Assembly: GCA_029747585.1 (NCBI GenBank)
Contig: JAPEVF010001076.1
Span: 1-14,289, forward strand
DNA from: Pleurotus djamor
Lineage: Eukaryota > Basidiomycota > Agaricomycetes > Agaricales > Pleurotaceae
Direction of reading: 5' to 3'
DNA: 14,289 bases
In this document: positions 1-9,199 of the stretch, piece after piece
Layout of the letters: each line of letters begins with the position of its first letter
Numbering within the stretch: position 1 is the first letter of the stretch
Made by a program: the position numbers and the translations under genes
Notes under the pieces: generated by a model
What the model saw: only the letters and a program-made list of their open reading frames with translations
Database searches by the model: none
Told to the model about the DNA's origin: nothing

Positions 1-519
1 ACTCCAACCAGGCGATGTAGCTCCTCTTGCCGACTCCAATATACCAAAATCAGAGTCTAATTCAATGTACGATCTTACCCAAAACATCAAGAAATCCAAC
101 GNAAAAGGGTGTCATCGTAGATTCATCGAGGGAGGTGCGCATCAAGCTGTACATGGGTCAGGTAAGCTATCCTGAAATGATCATTGACCTCTGACTCACA
201 TCGGTTCAAGGTTTTCATGGGTTGGTTCTGGTTCATCCCCGCTTTCCACATGCCACCGCCTGGGTCGCAGAGGGATACTCAGAAGTTCCTTTTATCGCGA
301 AAGGAAATTGACTTTCCGCTGGGTATAGGCAGCGCGCTCGTGGACGTGGAAGTATCATTGGAATGGATCCCGTACTCAGAAGGAGTCCGGTCTCTTCCCA
401 GAGAAACGAGCACAGAAATGGCGGCGCAAGGAGAGGGTCAAACAGTCGGGGTTCTGCCTGTTCTGCTAGGAGATTCTGTGGCAAACACAGTTGAAGCAAA
501 CCAAGCAACAGCGGATTAA
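1..519 (+). CDS. PTEN-like phosphatase, C-terminal tensin-type C2 region (5' partial)
   Basis: This is the 3' end of a gene whose phosphatase domain lies upstream of the window. Two exons are visible: up to 161, then 211-519, separated by a 49-nt intron (162-210, GTAAGC...AAG) with a CTGAC branch-like site. The splice joins REVRIKLYMGQ to VFMGWFWFIPAFHMPPPG in phase 0. These segments, followed by RKEIDFPLGIGSALVDVEVS, match the core strands of the C2 domain of fungal PTEN/TEP1-type phosphatases as I remember them. Family members dephosphorylate phosphatidylinositol 3,4,5-trisphosphate at the membrane, and the C2 domain docks on lipid. The last 50 residues are a variable tail. The exon before 161 is open in one frame up to the N at 102 and in another after it; leaving out the N joins them, so the N looks like a surplus base. 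The catalytic CxxGxxR motif cannot be checked here. Confidence 0.83.
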
Positions 520-862
520 TGGACTTAGCTAGTGTGATGTTGTGTGTTGTGTTGAATGCGAGGAGGTTGCCTCCGGCTAACCAAGCTGGCGGCCCTTGAC
601 CAGAAAAAGTAGGATGAGTAGATGAGTAGAGAAATAAATTGACCGTGAAACGAAGGTGACGAGCGACGAAGATAATGTCTTGAGCAGTGCGAAGAGTCTT
701 GCGGTGGCGGAACGGCGAGATGAGAAAAACAGAAGCGAGCAAGGTCGAGCGGCGAGCTTAGAGATCACAGAGAAGAAAAAGNTGAGGGGGAAAGATAACT
801 TGTATTTTTCACTACGGAATATGCACTATTTTATAGAGAGAAAGGTGTTGCAGAGCGCAACG

Positions 863-876
863 GTGTGTGTGTGTGT
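863..876. repeat. (GT)7 microsatellite
   Basis: Seven uninterrupted GT dinucleotides are visible, in the 3' intergenic region between the PTEN-like gene and the cyclin. Confidence 0.9.
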
Positions 877-908
877 ACGAAGAAGAGCATAAGTATAAAA
901 TTTCGTGT

Positions 909-988
909 GTCCACATGATATAGAGTGCCGAAAAGCCTTGTTGAACATGTCCGCACGCGATAGAGTGCCGAAGAGGTCCATGAAGGTG
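909..988. repeat. Imperfect direct repeat, two units of 40 bp
   Basis: Two adjacent 40-bp units (909-948 and 949-988) both begin with GTCC and share ATAGAGTGCCGAA. The first 27 bases of each are clearly related and the remainder has diverged. The unit length is not a multiple of three, which argues against a coding repeat. Confidence 0.7.
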
Positions 989-1363
989 TCGGAAAGTACA
1001 GAAGGGGGAACACGGGCGCGATGCGTGAGGTAGGGATCGAGGGATGCGGAGAGAGAGAAGTGGAAGTTGAAACGTTGAATGTTGACGCGACGCGCGTCGA
1101 GTCTGATATAGGGGAAAAGGAAAGAGTCCGAAGACAAACGAAAGGGCAACCTTACACTAGTTCGCGATGACATACAGATACACAAGATGTCGTTATTATT
1201 CATTCATGGGTCAGGCGTAAATGCGGGGAACTATGTTACAGAGATGGGTGTAGATCAAGAAGTAAGAAGCAAATCGATAACTGTCGCAGAGCAAGCAATG
1301 CCAGAAGCAGCAACAAACGGAAAGGGAGAGGATAGGGGTGTCGCTGAGGAAGAGGGGGATGAC

Positions 1364-3146
1364 TCAATGGGTTTCGCCTACATGGGCGTTGACTTCGGCG
1401 AGTCTCATCGTGAGTTCACGGGCCTCTGCTTTGAGCACAGGGAGCTCAACGGCCAAGGCAGCGGTTGATCCCGCTGGCCAATGGTTTAGGGCCCAGTCTT
1501 GCATGAAAACGCTGACCTGAAATGGCGCGGTGAGATCAGCATGATAGAAGCCTTGGAGTAGAGAGACAAACGAACCTTCATGAATCTCTTTGCGGCATAT
1601 TTAGTGTATAAATAGACGTGGGGAGGTTCGCTGAGGATGTAGTTGATCATGACATTGGCGACTGGAACAACTTCTTCTTCCTTGTACGATGAGTAGTGCT
1701 CAAGGTTGTGCGTCTAGGATGAAGTTGAGTATGAGAACGAACCAGTGGTGAGTTTATGACACTGAAACGTACCCATTCATCTCGGCCCAAGACAAGCCTC
1801 CCGAGCCACATGGCGGCAGCCGCGAGGAGAGACGGAGGGGTGGCCACAAGTCTAAATTCGACGCATGCGATTTCCATGAGGTACTTGCCAACGGTCCGAA
1901 CCTCAACATTCAAGTCGTCAGCTTTGCTGATTCTTCTGAGAAAGCCCATCGGGTTTGGATAGCTCAGATTCCAATCCAAAGACTTCAACATAAACTTCTC
2001 AGCGCGGAAGAATTCTTCGGCGGTATACTGCTTATCAGCGAGTATGACCACCTCCTCGATCGACGGAGCGAGGGTTTCTTCGAATTTACATGCAATGAAA
2101 AACGCCGTGAGACCAACAAGTTGCAATCGGCCAGAGGAGATTTCACGGGCAGACAGGAAGCGGTCGATGAGGTTTACGCATAGGAAGAGGGTTTCAGGGA
2201 GCAGTCTGAAGTGCTTATGGACTTGGATGATCCAGTCGACGAGGATTCCTCGCTTTTCGTAGTCGATGTGCCGTTGGTTGCGCATGTATCGCGGATTAGG
2301 GAGAGTAGTCATCTCCACTTCCCTGAGGTAGTCGAAGATGTCGGCAACATATTCGCTGACCATAAATGGATCATCATGGTCCTCGGCGTCGAGGTCATCC
2401 CAAGGCTGGGGGCGAGCAGGTTCCGCTGTCAACAGGGCAGCCACATCTTCGATTTCGACGGTCGTGTTATTGGCAGGTTCGGGCAGATCAGGCGGCGAAG
2501 TGTGTAGTCTCTTCGGCGCGCGGGGGTCTTCTGCATCGTCGTCTTCCTCGGGAAGTTCTCGAACAGGTGATGGAGGCTTCGGAGGTGGCTCAGGGCGGGT
2601 AAATACTGGGGATCGCGGTTTGTCTACCGTTTTCGAAGAGCCAGCAGTCACTATGTCCTCCTTCTCATCTTTGAGGGCTGCACGGGCAGTGCTTCTCGTC
2701 ACACGACGTATAGGAATACCACTGCCAGCGACCTGAGCGAGTGGCTGGCGAGTGATCGACTTGACGGGCACCGCGGTCTCTGTTGCTTTAGCCTTTCCCT
2801 TCCCTTGGGGCACGGCGGGCTTCGTAGTCTCTGTAGGCGCGTTCCTTTTCCTCTTCACCGCTGCAGTAGGCGCGTTCTCCTTCTTGTCCACCACTTTAGC
2901 CCGCGATGCCGCTGTCTGTGCTGTCGCTCTCGTCTTGCCCGGAACAATTGCAGTCGACGGATTTAAAGGTTTCGAGGCGACCTGCGCTTTGGATCGAGTA
3001 ACAATAGATGGTTGGAGGGCATTGGCATTTTCACTAGCCAACCGGCTGCTTGTCCGAGTGGTTCGAGCAGGGGGTACTGCTCTTCGTGGGTGCTTGAAAT
3101 GGGTTGAGCTGACAAGCAAGAGAGTCAAGGAGTACACACATACCAT
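1364..3146 (-). CDS. B-type mitotic cyclin
   Basis: This is the regulatory subunit of the mitotic cyclin-dependent kinase. Coding exons in transcript order are 3146-3144, 3092-1773, 1713-1576 and 1516-1364, giving 537 aa. The N-terminal ~240 residues are disordered and rich in K, R, P and S, with a KEN degradation box (about residues 72-74), a KRKR basic cluster (81-84), RxxL candidates near 116 and 138, and several SP sites. The cyclin core starts near VSEYVADIF (246-254). It includes a RGILVDW segment, then LIDRFLS, then LVGLTAFFIACKFEE. The second fold carries LKSLDWNLSYPNPMGFLRR, MWLGRLVLGRDEW, NLEHYSSYKEEE and the closing SVFMQDWAL. The introns at 1714-1772 and 1517-1575 are both 59 nt and phase 0. 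No ATG lies upstream in frame, so the ATG at 3146 is chosen; a 51-nt intron (3143-3093) follows it directly. Length and motif order fit fungal Clb/Cdc13-type cyclins; identification is firm, the extreme N-terminus less so. Confidence 0.95.
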
Positions 3147-3465
3147 GTTAGCGACGCTTCGTGAAGCAGCCAGCCGATTCACGAAATATGGTGGATGAAC
3201 GAGAACAAGACCGCAGACTCGGCGCCTGATCGCTGTGGCTCCTTCAGGAAGCGCGTCGGCTCACGTGACCCTTCATCCTTCCCACAAGGGTTATCCTTAT
3301 CCCAGGCGAGTGCCACTGTTTCCTCCCGCCTCGATAGTTTACACAAGTAGCGGATCGCTTAGCACACAGGTCTGCAAGAACAGTACTAGAGTGAGATCAG
3401 GTATACATCAAGGATCTGTGCAATATTTGTAGCGCTCTAGTTCTACCACAAATTCTGCCTGAATA
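3147..3465. other. Cyclin 5' flank and BTB gene 3' flank
   Basis: This 319-nt gap should contain the cyclin promoter and 5' UTR (read leftwards) and the end of the BTB transcript. It holds the CACGTG palindrome listed separately and a GACGCG sequence on the minus strand at about 3252-3257. The latter resembles the ACGCG core of MBF-type cell-cycle elements, but a match this short could be chance. No gene was seen. Confidence 0.5.
3261..3268. promoter_or_regulatory. TCACGTGA palindrome (E-box-like) upstream of the cyclin
   Basis: This perfect 8-bp palindrome with a CACGTG core lies about 115 nt upstream of the cyclin start codon. Such cores are bound by bHLH factors in fungi. The site is visible; its function is inferred from position only. 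Confidence 0.3.
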
Positions 3466-4393
3466 TCACTCGCTAGGTCTCCCCGTTCCAAGGATGATCT
3501 TGCGACGCTTCCCCACATTTTTTTTAACCCTTTCTGAGACCTTTCCATGAAGCATGGCGACTTTGAGAGCCTCTTCGAAGCCTATCTCATGTGCTTCGGG
3601 GACAGTTAGGAGGGCGTCCCTAAGAACAAGGAGTGTATAACCCTTCGCGATCCATTGTGGAACGAAATATTCTCGACCACGGTGTACCCAAGCAGTCTCA
3701 GAGAGAGACCGACAGCCGCTTAGCACTTTGATGGCATAGTCACGAATGGGAACGAGCTCCCACATATTTGCCAACATGAGCACGGAGAGCCACCTTTCCT
3801 CGTCAAGTTTCAGTGCTTGTGGATCTGGTCCACTGATAGCGCGACATTGAGCCAGATCCACACAGAAACAGGGAAAAGGCTTACATGTGGAATATAATCC
3901 TCAAGAGGTTTGTGAAATCAATCTTCTGGATTGCCTCTAGTTTGATGGGCTTGCTATCCGTTTTCCCTTCCTCAGTCTCTTGAGTCTGAGGTAGGTCGAG
4001 CATTGTCCTGAACACGGCTGAGTTTTCTTTCAGGTACCTAGTCGGTATCTTGAACAGTTCGTCTTCAACCTAGCCACTTCGAATATGGACTCAAATTGCA
4101 TCCAGTCGAGATGGCTCACCCACCAAGAAAGTAGCAAATTCAAAGTAAAACTCCGAGTTGTACTTGGGTTCCTTTCTCTTCATACTGATGTTTTGCTTCG
4201 CGGCTGTTGCTTCGTCATTCCGCAGGGGTTTGTTTTCTATAGAGTCCAAGGAGCAAGGCGTATTATGACAAGAGTTAATCTCATGGTCGTCGCCGTTTGC
4301 TTTGAGGACAGGGATCTCTGTGGTGGCATCGCTCGCATCTGGCGGCTGTGGGGTTGAACGAGTAGCGATGGGTAGGTCACGGACGGGCTCCAT
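3466..4393 (-). CDS. BTB/POZ domain protein
   Basis: Exons in transcript order are 4393-4124, 4069-3885 and 3832-3466, giving 273 aa. The introns are 54 nt (4123-4070, GTGGGT...TAG) and 52 nt (3884-3833, GTAAGC...CAG), and splice phases agree. Residues 1 to ~80 are a polar, variable leader. The BTB fold follows: YNSEFYFEFATFL, then VEDELFKIPTRYL and SAVFRTMLDLPQ, an acidic loop, then PIKLEAIQKIDFTNLLRII. Next comes the C-terminal helical part typical of mushroom BTB proteins (RWLSVLMLANMWELVPIRDYA, WIAKGYTLLVLRDALLT, EIGFEEALKVAML) and a basic tail. BTB domains mediate dimerisation and often recruit cullin-3 ligases or transcription complexes. This large agaricomycete family is mostly uncharacterised, so no specific role can be given. 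The ATG at 4393 is the first in frame after an upstream stop. Confidence 0.9.
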
Positions 4394-4834
4394 GGATGTG
4401 AAAGTCGTGGGGACACGCACTGTCGCTTCCTATGTATGTGATTCCAGAATCCATGCCGGTTCAACGAGGTGCATCATGGCGAGGAGAACGGTGAGGAAGC
4501 TCGTAGACACTCGATTCCAAATCTAATCTTATCTTGCTCCGCGGATCGGCGTACGAGCTTGCTTCGAAAGGTGATCGAGGTTGATGCAGATGACGAAACA
4601 CCATCAATCCAGATAGAGAGACTACATATGGACAACCACTGCACTGCCGATGGAAGCATTAGACCTGATACGGTATCGACAAGACAACAGGGCCGTAGGA
4701 GGACGGGGAAAGCAGAGCAAATAAGATAGCAGCTAATTGTACGTGGATAACAAGGGCAAAGTTGAAGTTACAAGGAGACGATCGTCGTTGAGGACGTGTA
4801 AGTGTGATTACAACGGATGGCGGAGATGGATGTC
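4394..4834. other. BTB gene 5' flank and G-alpha 3' flank
   Basis: This 441-nt gap lies between the BTB start codon and the G-alpha stop codon, both on the minus strand. Short open frames on both strands have no recognisable content. It presumably contains the BTB promoter and the G-alpha 3' UTR. Confidence 0.5.
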
Positions 4835-7478
4835 CTACATTAGGGACGATTTCTGAAGGTTCGTCCGCATGAGCATATCTTTGACTATGGTGGAGGATGT
4901 CAGAGTCCGCGCAAGGTGGTCCGTGAGGAGGACAGTTTCTACTCACGATTAGCGAGAATGTAGCCTGTTGATTTCGTATCCTACGATAAAATGAGACCAG
5001 GTGTGAGCAATAGTTCCCAGGATTTCGATTCAGGACGGACTAACCGTAACAGAGGTAAAATGGGCGTAGAATACACGGGGTAACGGTGAATTTTCCTTCA
5101 AGATGCCACCTGATTTGATGTTACCAAGATGAGCAGGGTGAGCGGCCAATAAGCGAAAACGAGCGAGGACATACCAAACTTCCGCTTTAGGTCTATAAAC
5201 ATCGACAGGTTCGGGTTTGACGTTGAAGTGGAGGCGTGTGGGATCATGCCGTCAATAAAAATGGCGTAATAATGAAAAGGAAACGGAGGCAAAAAAGGGG
5301 ACCTACACGCGGAGGCGTTTTCAAAGTCGTTAGGGCGGTCAGCATATGATATGACATATCTCCGTAGCTGGATACCCGCAGCAAGCTTGGCCTTGAGGAT
5401 GTCACATTTGTTTAGGAAGAGGACGAGATTTGTGTGCTTGAGAAGCTTATTGGATACAACAGACCGCCACAGATTGTAGGAATCTTCCTGTGCGCCACAG
5501 GGATCATTGTGGAATGAGAATCATTCTTCAGCAGTGGCGAGGGCTGGCATGAGAAATGAATGGAACGCACCAGCCTGTTTACAGACGCGTCCTCTTGGAG
5601 GACCTGGTCGAAACAACTTATGGGCGCGAGAAATATTATACTGTCAACGTCGTCGAAAAAGGGTACCCAAGCACCTGGGAAGGTGAATCATAAGGTAGAT
5701 GACTTTGTGCGGGAGAGACGGACGGGCTTACTTCTCTGTCGGAATATTCAAGCAATGGAGTGAGAAAACGACGTTAATGGTGGTGCTTGAAGATCCTCAG
5801 AGATCTTACCTGCCATCTCTGCCCTCCAACATCGTAAATTCGCCAATCATGGCTTATCCCATGACCTGATTCGGTGATCAGAGCAACGAAGGGAAGAGGG
5901 AGAAAGGATAATTTGGCCGAGGGGAAGAAAAGAATGTCAAAGATGAAGTCAAAGGTCGCAACGTATGGGAAGGATGTGTGGAAAGGGAAGACAGTCGTAG
6001 CGGACGAATTTGAAAGTGGGGCACATGGATGCTTACCTGCCTTCATCTCAAATCGGTGTTCGGATACGCCCAATGTTTTCAGACGCGCTCGTAAGATGTC
6101 ATCTGCATGATAGGCATGCGAAGGTTAAAGGAAGAGTAAGAACCACCTGACAGCAAGACAGATGGAAGAATAGGCGAGAACGTACCGTCGGACGGTATGT
6201 ATCTCGGTGTTGCTACCCGATCCAATGAGTCTAGGAAGCTTGAATGATGAGGGTTGTTAAGCACTTGCACACACGGATAGGCAGGAGGAGAAGAAATGAG
6301 GTGAAAGAAGAGGGAGAGGGAACTCACAAGCCGGCCATTTCTTCCAGCCTCAACCCCTTCCTCTGAAGAAGCTTCTGTACCACAGGATCCCCCCACAAGC
6401 TCATCATATCCTCCCTGCAAGCACTAAGAATAATTCCAGGATCATTCGGATTATTCCAATCAATGATATCCTCCTCGCTTTCCATGCTTCCTCTCACGCC
6501 GTCCTTGATCTTGTTGAAAGCTGTCTTCCATGGACTCATTGAGTGCACCGCGACTTCTCGGGTAACATTTCTTGATCGTTCGAGATATGATGAGGTTTGG
6601 GGATTAGGCATGTGGGTTGCTTCTAATTCGACAGAACCACCGGGCGCGAGACACCGTCGGAGAGTTTCTTCTAGTGAGATAAGCGGTGCTAAGCGGAGCT
6701 TTAGTTTGAGGTGGTCCGGCGTGAGGGATGCTTCATGATGGGAGGCGTTAAGATTGGGGGATGTGCCGCTGTATGGCGAAGGAGATGATGTCGGTATCGG
6801 TGATGACTGGGTTTCAGACATGACATTGAGGATGAGCAGAATGGATCGGACCACGTTGAGCTGTATCACGGCTCTCCATGACGCTTTCTCTGTGCGAAAG
6901 GCCTATAACCGAGAAGATGGATGAGCCGAGAGAAGCAAAGAATTCGNAAAAAAAATCACCTTCGGAGAGTTCATGAGCTGGAAATCTAGAAAGGAGCACA
7001 GCAAACGTTGTTGAGTTCGATAACACGTAACTCAAGGAAGGAACGCTTCACGCACTCTTCAACGTTGTCGATTTCCCTTGGTTCTTAAATTAGTTGAAAA
7101 GACGACATTGAGGGTGGCGGGTCGACTCACCCGACTCGCTCTGGCCTGCGGGAATATGGACCTCGGTTAGTTCACCACTTCACATTACGCACACATTCAG
7201 AACCCCACAACCGCCCACACTCTCCCACTCGGCGCAAAAAGGCACTCACCCAGGAGAAGCACTTTGACCGGCTTGGGGAACTTCTTCTCCGCTGCTCTTT
7301 GTCGATTAAGTTCCTCATCGATCGTGTCGGATACTTTCCTTGCGTGTTCCTCTGCTGCCAGTCTGAGCTCTGTTTCCTCGGGGGTTTCGTTGGGAGGCGG
7401 AGCCGTAACTCCGGCCAAAGGGTCCTGGTCTTCGTCGGTCAGTCTCGCTAGGGTTTGTGGTAGAACCTTTGAAGGCAT
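4835..7478 (-). CDS. Heterotrimeric G-protein alpha subunit (large, divergent basidiomycete type)
   Basis: This GTP-binding switch protein acts downstream of GPCRs at the inner plasma membrane. I splice 15 coding exons (transcript order): 7478-7250, 7145-7131, 7076-7056, 6985-6960, 6902-6328, 6238-6186, 6102-6037, 5865-5810, 5735-5732, 5674-5571, 5487-5307, 5192-5175, 5109-5045, 4980-4947 and 4884-4835. This gives 498 aa with every phase consistent. G1/P-loop is GQSESGKST (77-85); switch I is LRARLKTLGV with Arg313 and Thr316; G3 is DVGGQ (340-344) with the catalytic Gln; G4 is NKCD (409-412); the TCAT-type base loop is HFTSVTDT (466-473). The protein is ~150 residues longer than canonical ~350-aa subunits, mostly from a Ser/Pro-rich insert in the helical domain (about 120-280). 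The N-terminus MPSKVLPQ lacks the MGxxxS myristoylation signal, and the end (SSLM) lacks the pertussis-toxin-type cysteine. The 5' leader just upstream is pyrimidine-rich on the coding strand. The N at 6947 is intronic. Confidence 0.96.
5732..5735 (-). other. 4-nt microexon of the G-alpha gene
   Basis: The sequence AGAA (minus strand) is bordered by ...CCGACAG and GTAAGC, good acceptor and donor sites. The flanking introns are 74 nt (5736-5809) and 57 nt (5675-5731). Including it gives DVGGQRWQRSAW, which keeps exactly five residues between GGQR and the conserved Trp, as in canonical DVGGQRSERKKW, and keeps the second Arg in register. Skipping it shifts the frame and ends translation about 13 codons later. 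Confidence 0.85.
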
Positions 7479-7884
7479 GGAGGAAGCGGGAAGTTTGGGG
7501 AGGGAAGATGAAGGTGGGTGATAAACGGAAAGATTCTCGGTAGTAAACACAGTTGTTTTGGATTGATAATGATAATGAAGGGGATAGCGCGTTGGGGTGT
7601 TGGGTTGCTATTCAAGCCCGCAGAGGCCACAGGGATTATTTCCCCTTGTGGAGAGAGACCAGAACGGGGAGGAGAGGATAGGGCCCGAGGAATATCTCCG
7701 GATGGTCAGACCATGTAAGGGTAGAATTTCAGGTTCGTTGGGAAACAGAGCCGACACAGATGGAGTAGCGACGCTCGTATCATGGCATCATCCACATGCG
7801 TCAACGACCTCCCACAAATTAACCACCACAAGTCCGACTTCCTGTAGGATTCCCATCAATTTGCTCACCGTTTGACTCGAGCGT
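7479..7884. other. Intergenic region 5' of the G-alpha gene
   Basis: This 406-nt stretch separates the G-alpha start from the tentative plus-strand gene at 7885 and probably carries divergent promoters. The first ~60 nt upstream of the G-alpha ATG are rich in C and T on the coding strand, as in leaders of many expressed fungal genes. No clear TATA box or gene was seen. Confidence 0.5.
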
Positions 7885-8564
7885 ATGAATGTACTTACGT
7901 TACATGTTTACTGCGTGGGATGGATGGTGGTGGAAAGCGTTCCTTTGATGGTTAGACCCATACCGGTGATCAAGCAACATAGATTGCCTTTTATCGTGGT
8001 ACCCAGGAGTGACCCTCACGCCATTCCAGATGTTCAAGTCGTTGTTCAACGTCAGCGTTCAAACTGGAAGGATGCTTATGTGATTTTAACCATCGATGGA
8101 GGTTCGTTATGTAGATATTTGTTTCGTTTGACAATTTTAAGATACTCACTCGTACAGTCTAGTTCATATACGCTCTCATTTAGCACGCTGCTGCAACGCT
8201 GCTGCCCCGGCGGTTGAGCTCGAGGCACCAGGTTTATCCATTGAGCGCCCGGATATGAGCGAACTTCTCTATTCAAGAAGGTTCAACGTTAACCTCCAGC
8301 TTCCAGACTTGTCCCCACTAGGCGAAAATTTGGCAGAAGCACGGCCTGCTCACCTTTCCGGCCACAGCGCTCCATTTCAAATTTGTGTGAGAAACGCGCG
8401 AGCCGTCAGTCGCGTCAGTACCACCGAAGAGTGGATAGACCCTATGCGAATCGTATCCTAAAGTGGAGCGGTCCCTCCAAGAGGTAGTTGAAAGAAACCG
8501 CTGCGAAACGCTTCCCGTTGACGCTACCGCGAAGAGCATTGTTGAATCCACGGATGCTGGGTGA
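7885..8564 (+). CDS. Tentative three-exon orphan gene
   Basis: I do not recognise this family. A phase-consistent model has exons 7885-8101, 8163-8386 and 8439-8564 with introns of 61 nt (GTTCGT...TAG) and 52 nt (GTGAGA...TAG), giving 188 aa. Notable stretches are WKDAYVILTIDG before the first splice, VHIRSHLARCCNAAAPAVEL after it, and YPKVERSLQEVVERN in the last exon. No signal peptide, clear membrane helix or catalytic motif is visible. Without the second splice the frame ends at 8461. The start could be 7885 or a later in-frame ATG (7921-7960). The regular splice phases argue for a gene, but weak acceptor sites and lack of homology recall leave it uncertain. A decayed gene is the alternative. 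Confidence 0.38.
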
Positions 8565-9199
8565 AATCGAAGGAAGAAGCTGATCGGGGTCAGTTCGAAC
8601 TTCGAAGCCGATTTCTTTCTAGGAACGCGTCGAGCTTGGCAAAACTCTTGATAATTTGGCGTTTAGGCTACAGGGTGCTTGCGTAGCGTATCTACTTGGC
8701 AAGTGAGTTCGAATTCTGCAGTTGGATCCTTCGTCGAACATCCTGTATACTCTGGTAGTACAGAAGGGTGCGTCATCGAACCCAATTTGTCAGTAATTCC
8801 GCAATTACTTACCTGACGACCTTGGTTCCCAGCTTATTCGCATCCGACTTTCTGGAAAAGCTCCTTCTCATTTTGGCGACAGTGAAAGTCGTGGCCAAGT
8901 TTTAATTGGTCGAAAGTCTGCTGCTGCAATATTCCACGACAATAGCTCAGCGCTCATTCCACTGGTCTAGAGTTGAACGTTGAACGTTGGGATCGTAAAG
9001 CGAGCAGCTTGGATTGCTTCCTGTCGTGTAAGTACTGCCTCGTCTTGCAACCTCCTTCCTTCTCGGATGACGTTTGAATAGGGGTTCATACAAGGCTTTA
9101 CAATCGGCTCCTATCCTGCGGTTTATAATGTGTGGAGGTTTCCTCATCCTCCATTAGTACCACCACGATCGTTACGAACCCCTCGCTCCTTACAACATC
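8565..9199. other. Intergenic region upstream of the membrane-protein gene
   Basis: This 635-nt stretch holds a doubled AACGTT motif (8976-8988), a TATA-like TTTATAAT at 9122-9129 and short, unsupported open frames. No gene or RNA was recognised. Confidence 0.5.
9122..9129 (+). promoter_or_regulatory. TATA-like element upstream of the 9200 gene
   Basis: TTTATAAT lies about 70 nt upstream of the start codon at 9200, a plausible distance for a TATA box with a short leader. The motif is short and could be chance. Confidence 0.3.

Larger units (their letters stand above)
520..1363. other. Convergent 3' flanks with simple repeats, no gene seen
   Basis: This 844-nt stretch lies between the stop of the PTEN-like gene on the plus strand and the stop of the cyclin on the minus strand, so it should hold both 3' UTRs. 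Open frames here (the longest on the minus strand at 826-1203) are low in complexity, cover the repeats and show no family pattern. One N is present at 782. No tRNA or other RNA gene was recognised. Confidence 0.6.

Noticed and set aside
826..1203. Minus-strand open frame of 125 codons downstream of the cyclin
   Set aside because: It covers the GT repeat and the 40-bp duplication, is compositionally odd, and its repeat unit is not a multiple of three.
1605..1613. TGTATAAAT resembling a TATA box on the plus strand
   Set aside because: It is within the third coding exon of the cyclin and is explained by the codons for LYTK.
2752..3198. 148-codon plus-strand open frame with hydrophobic content
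   Set aside because: It is antisense to the cyclin N-terminal exon and results from that exon's Ala/Lys/Pro-rich codon pattern.
8690..8720. GTTCGAATTC resembling a tRNA T-loop
   Set aside because: The flanking bases do not pair as a T-stem and no anticodon or acceptor stem was found nearby.
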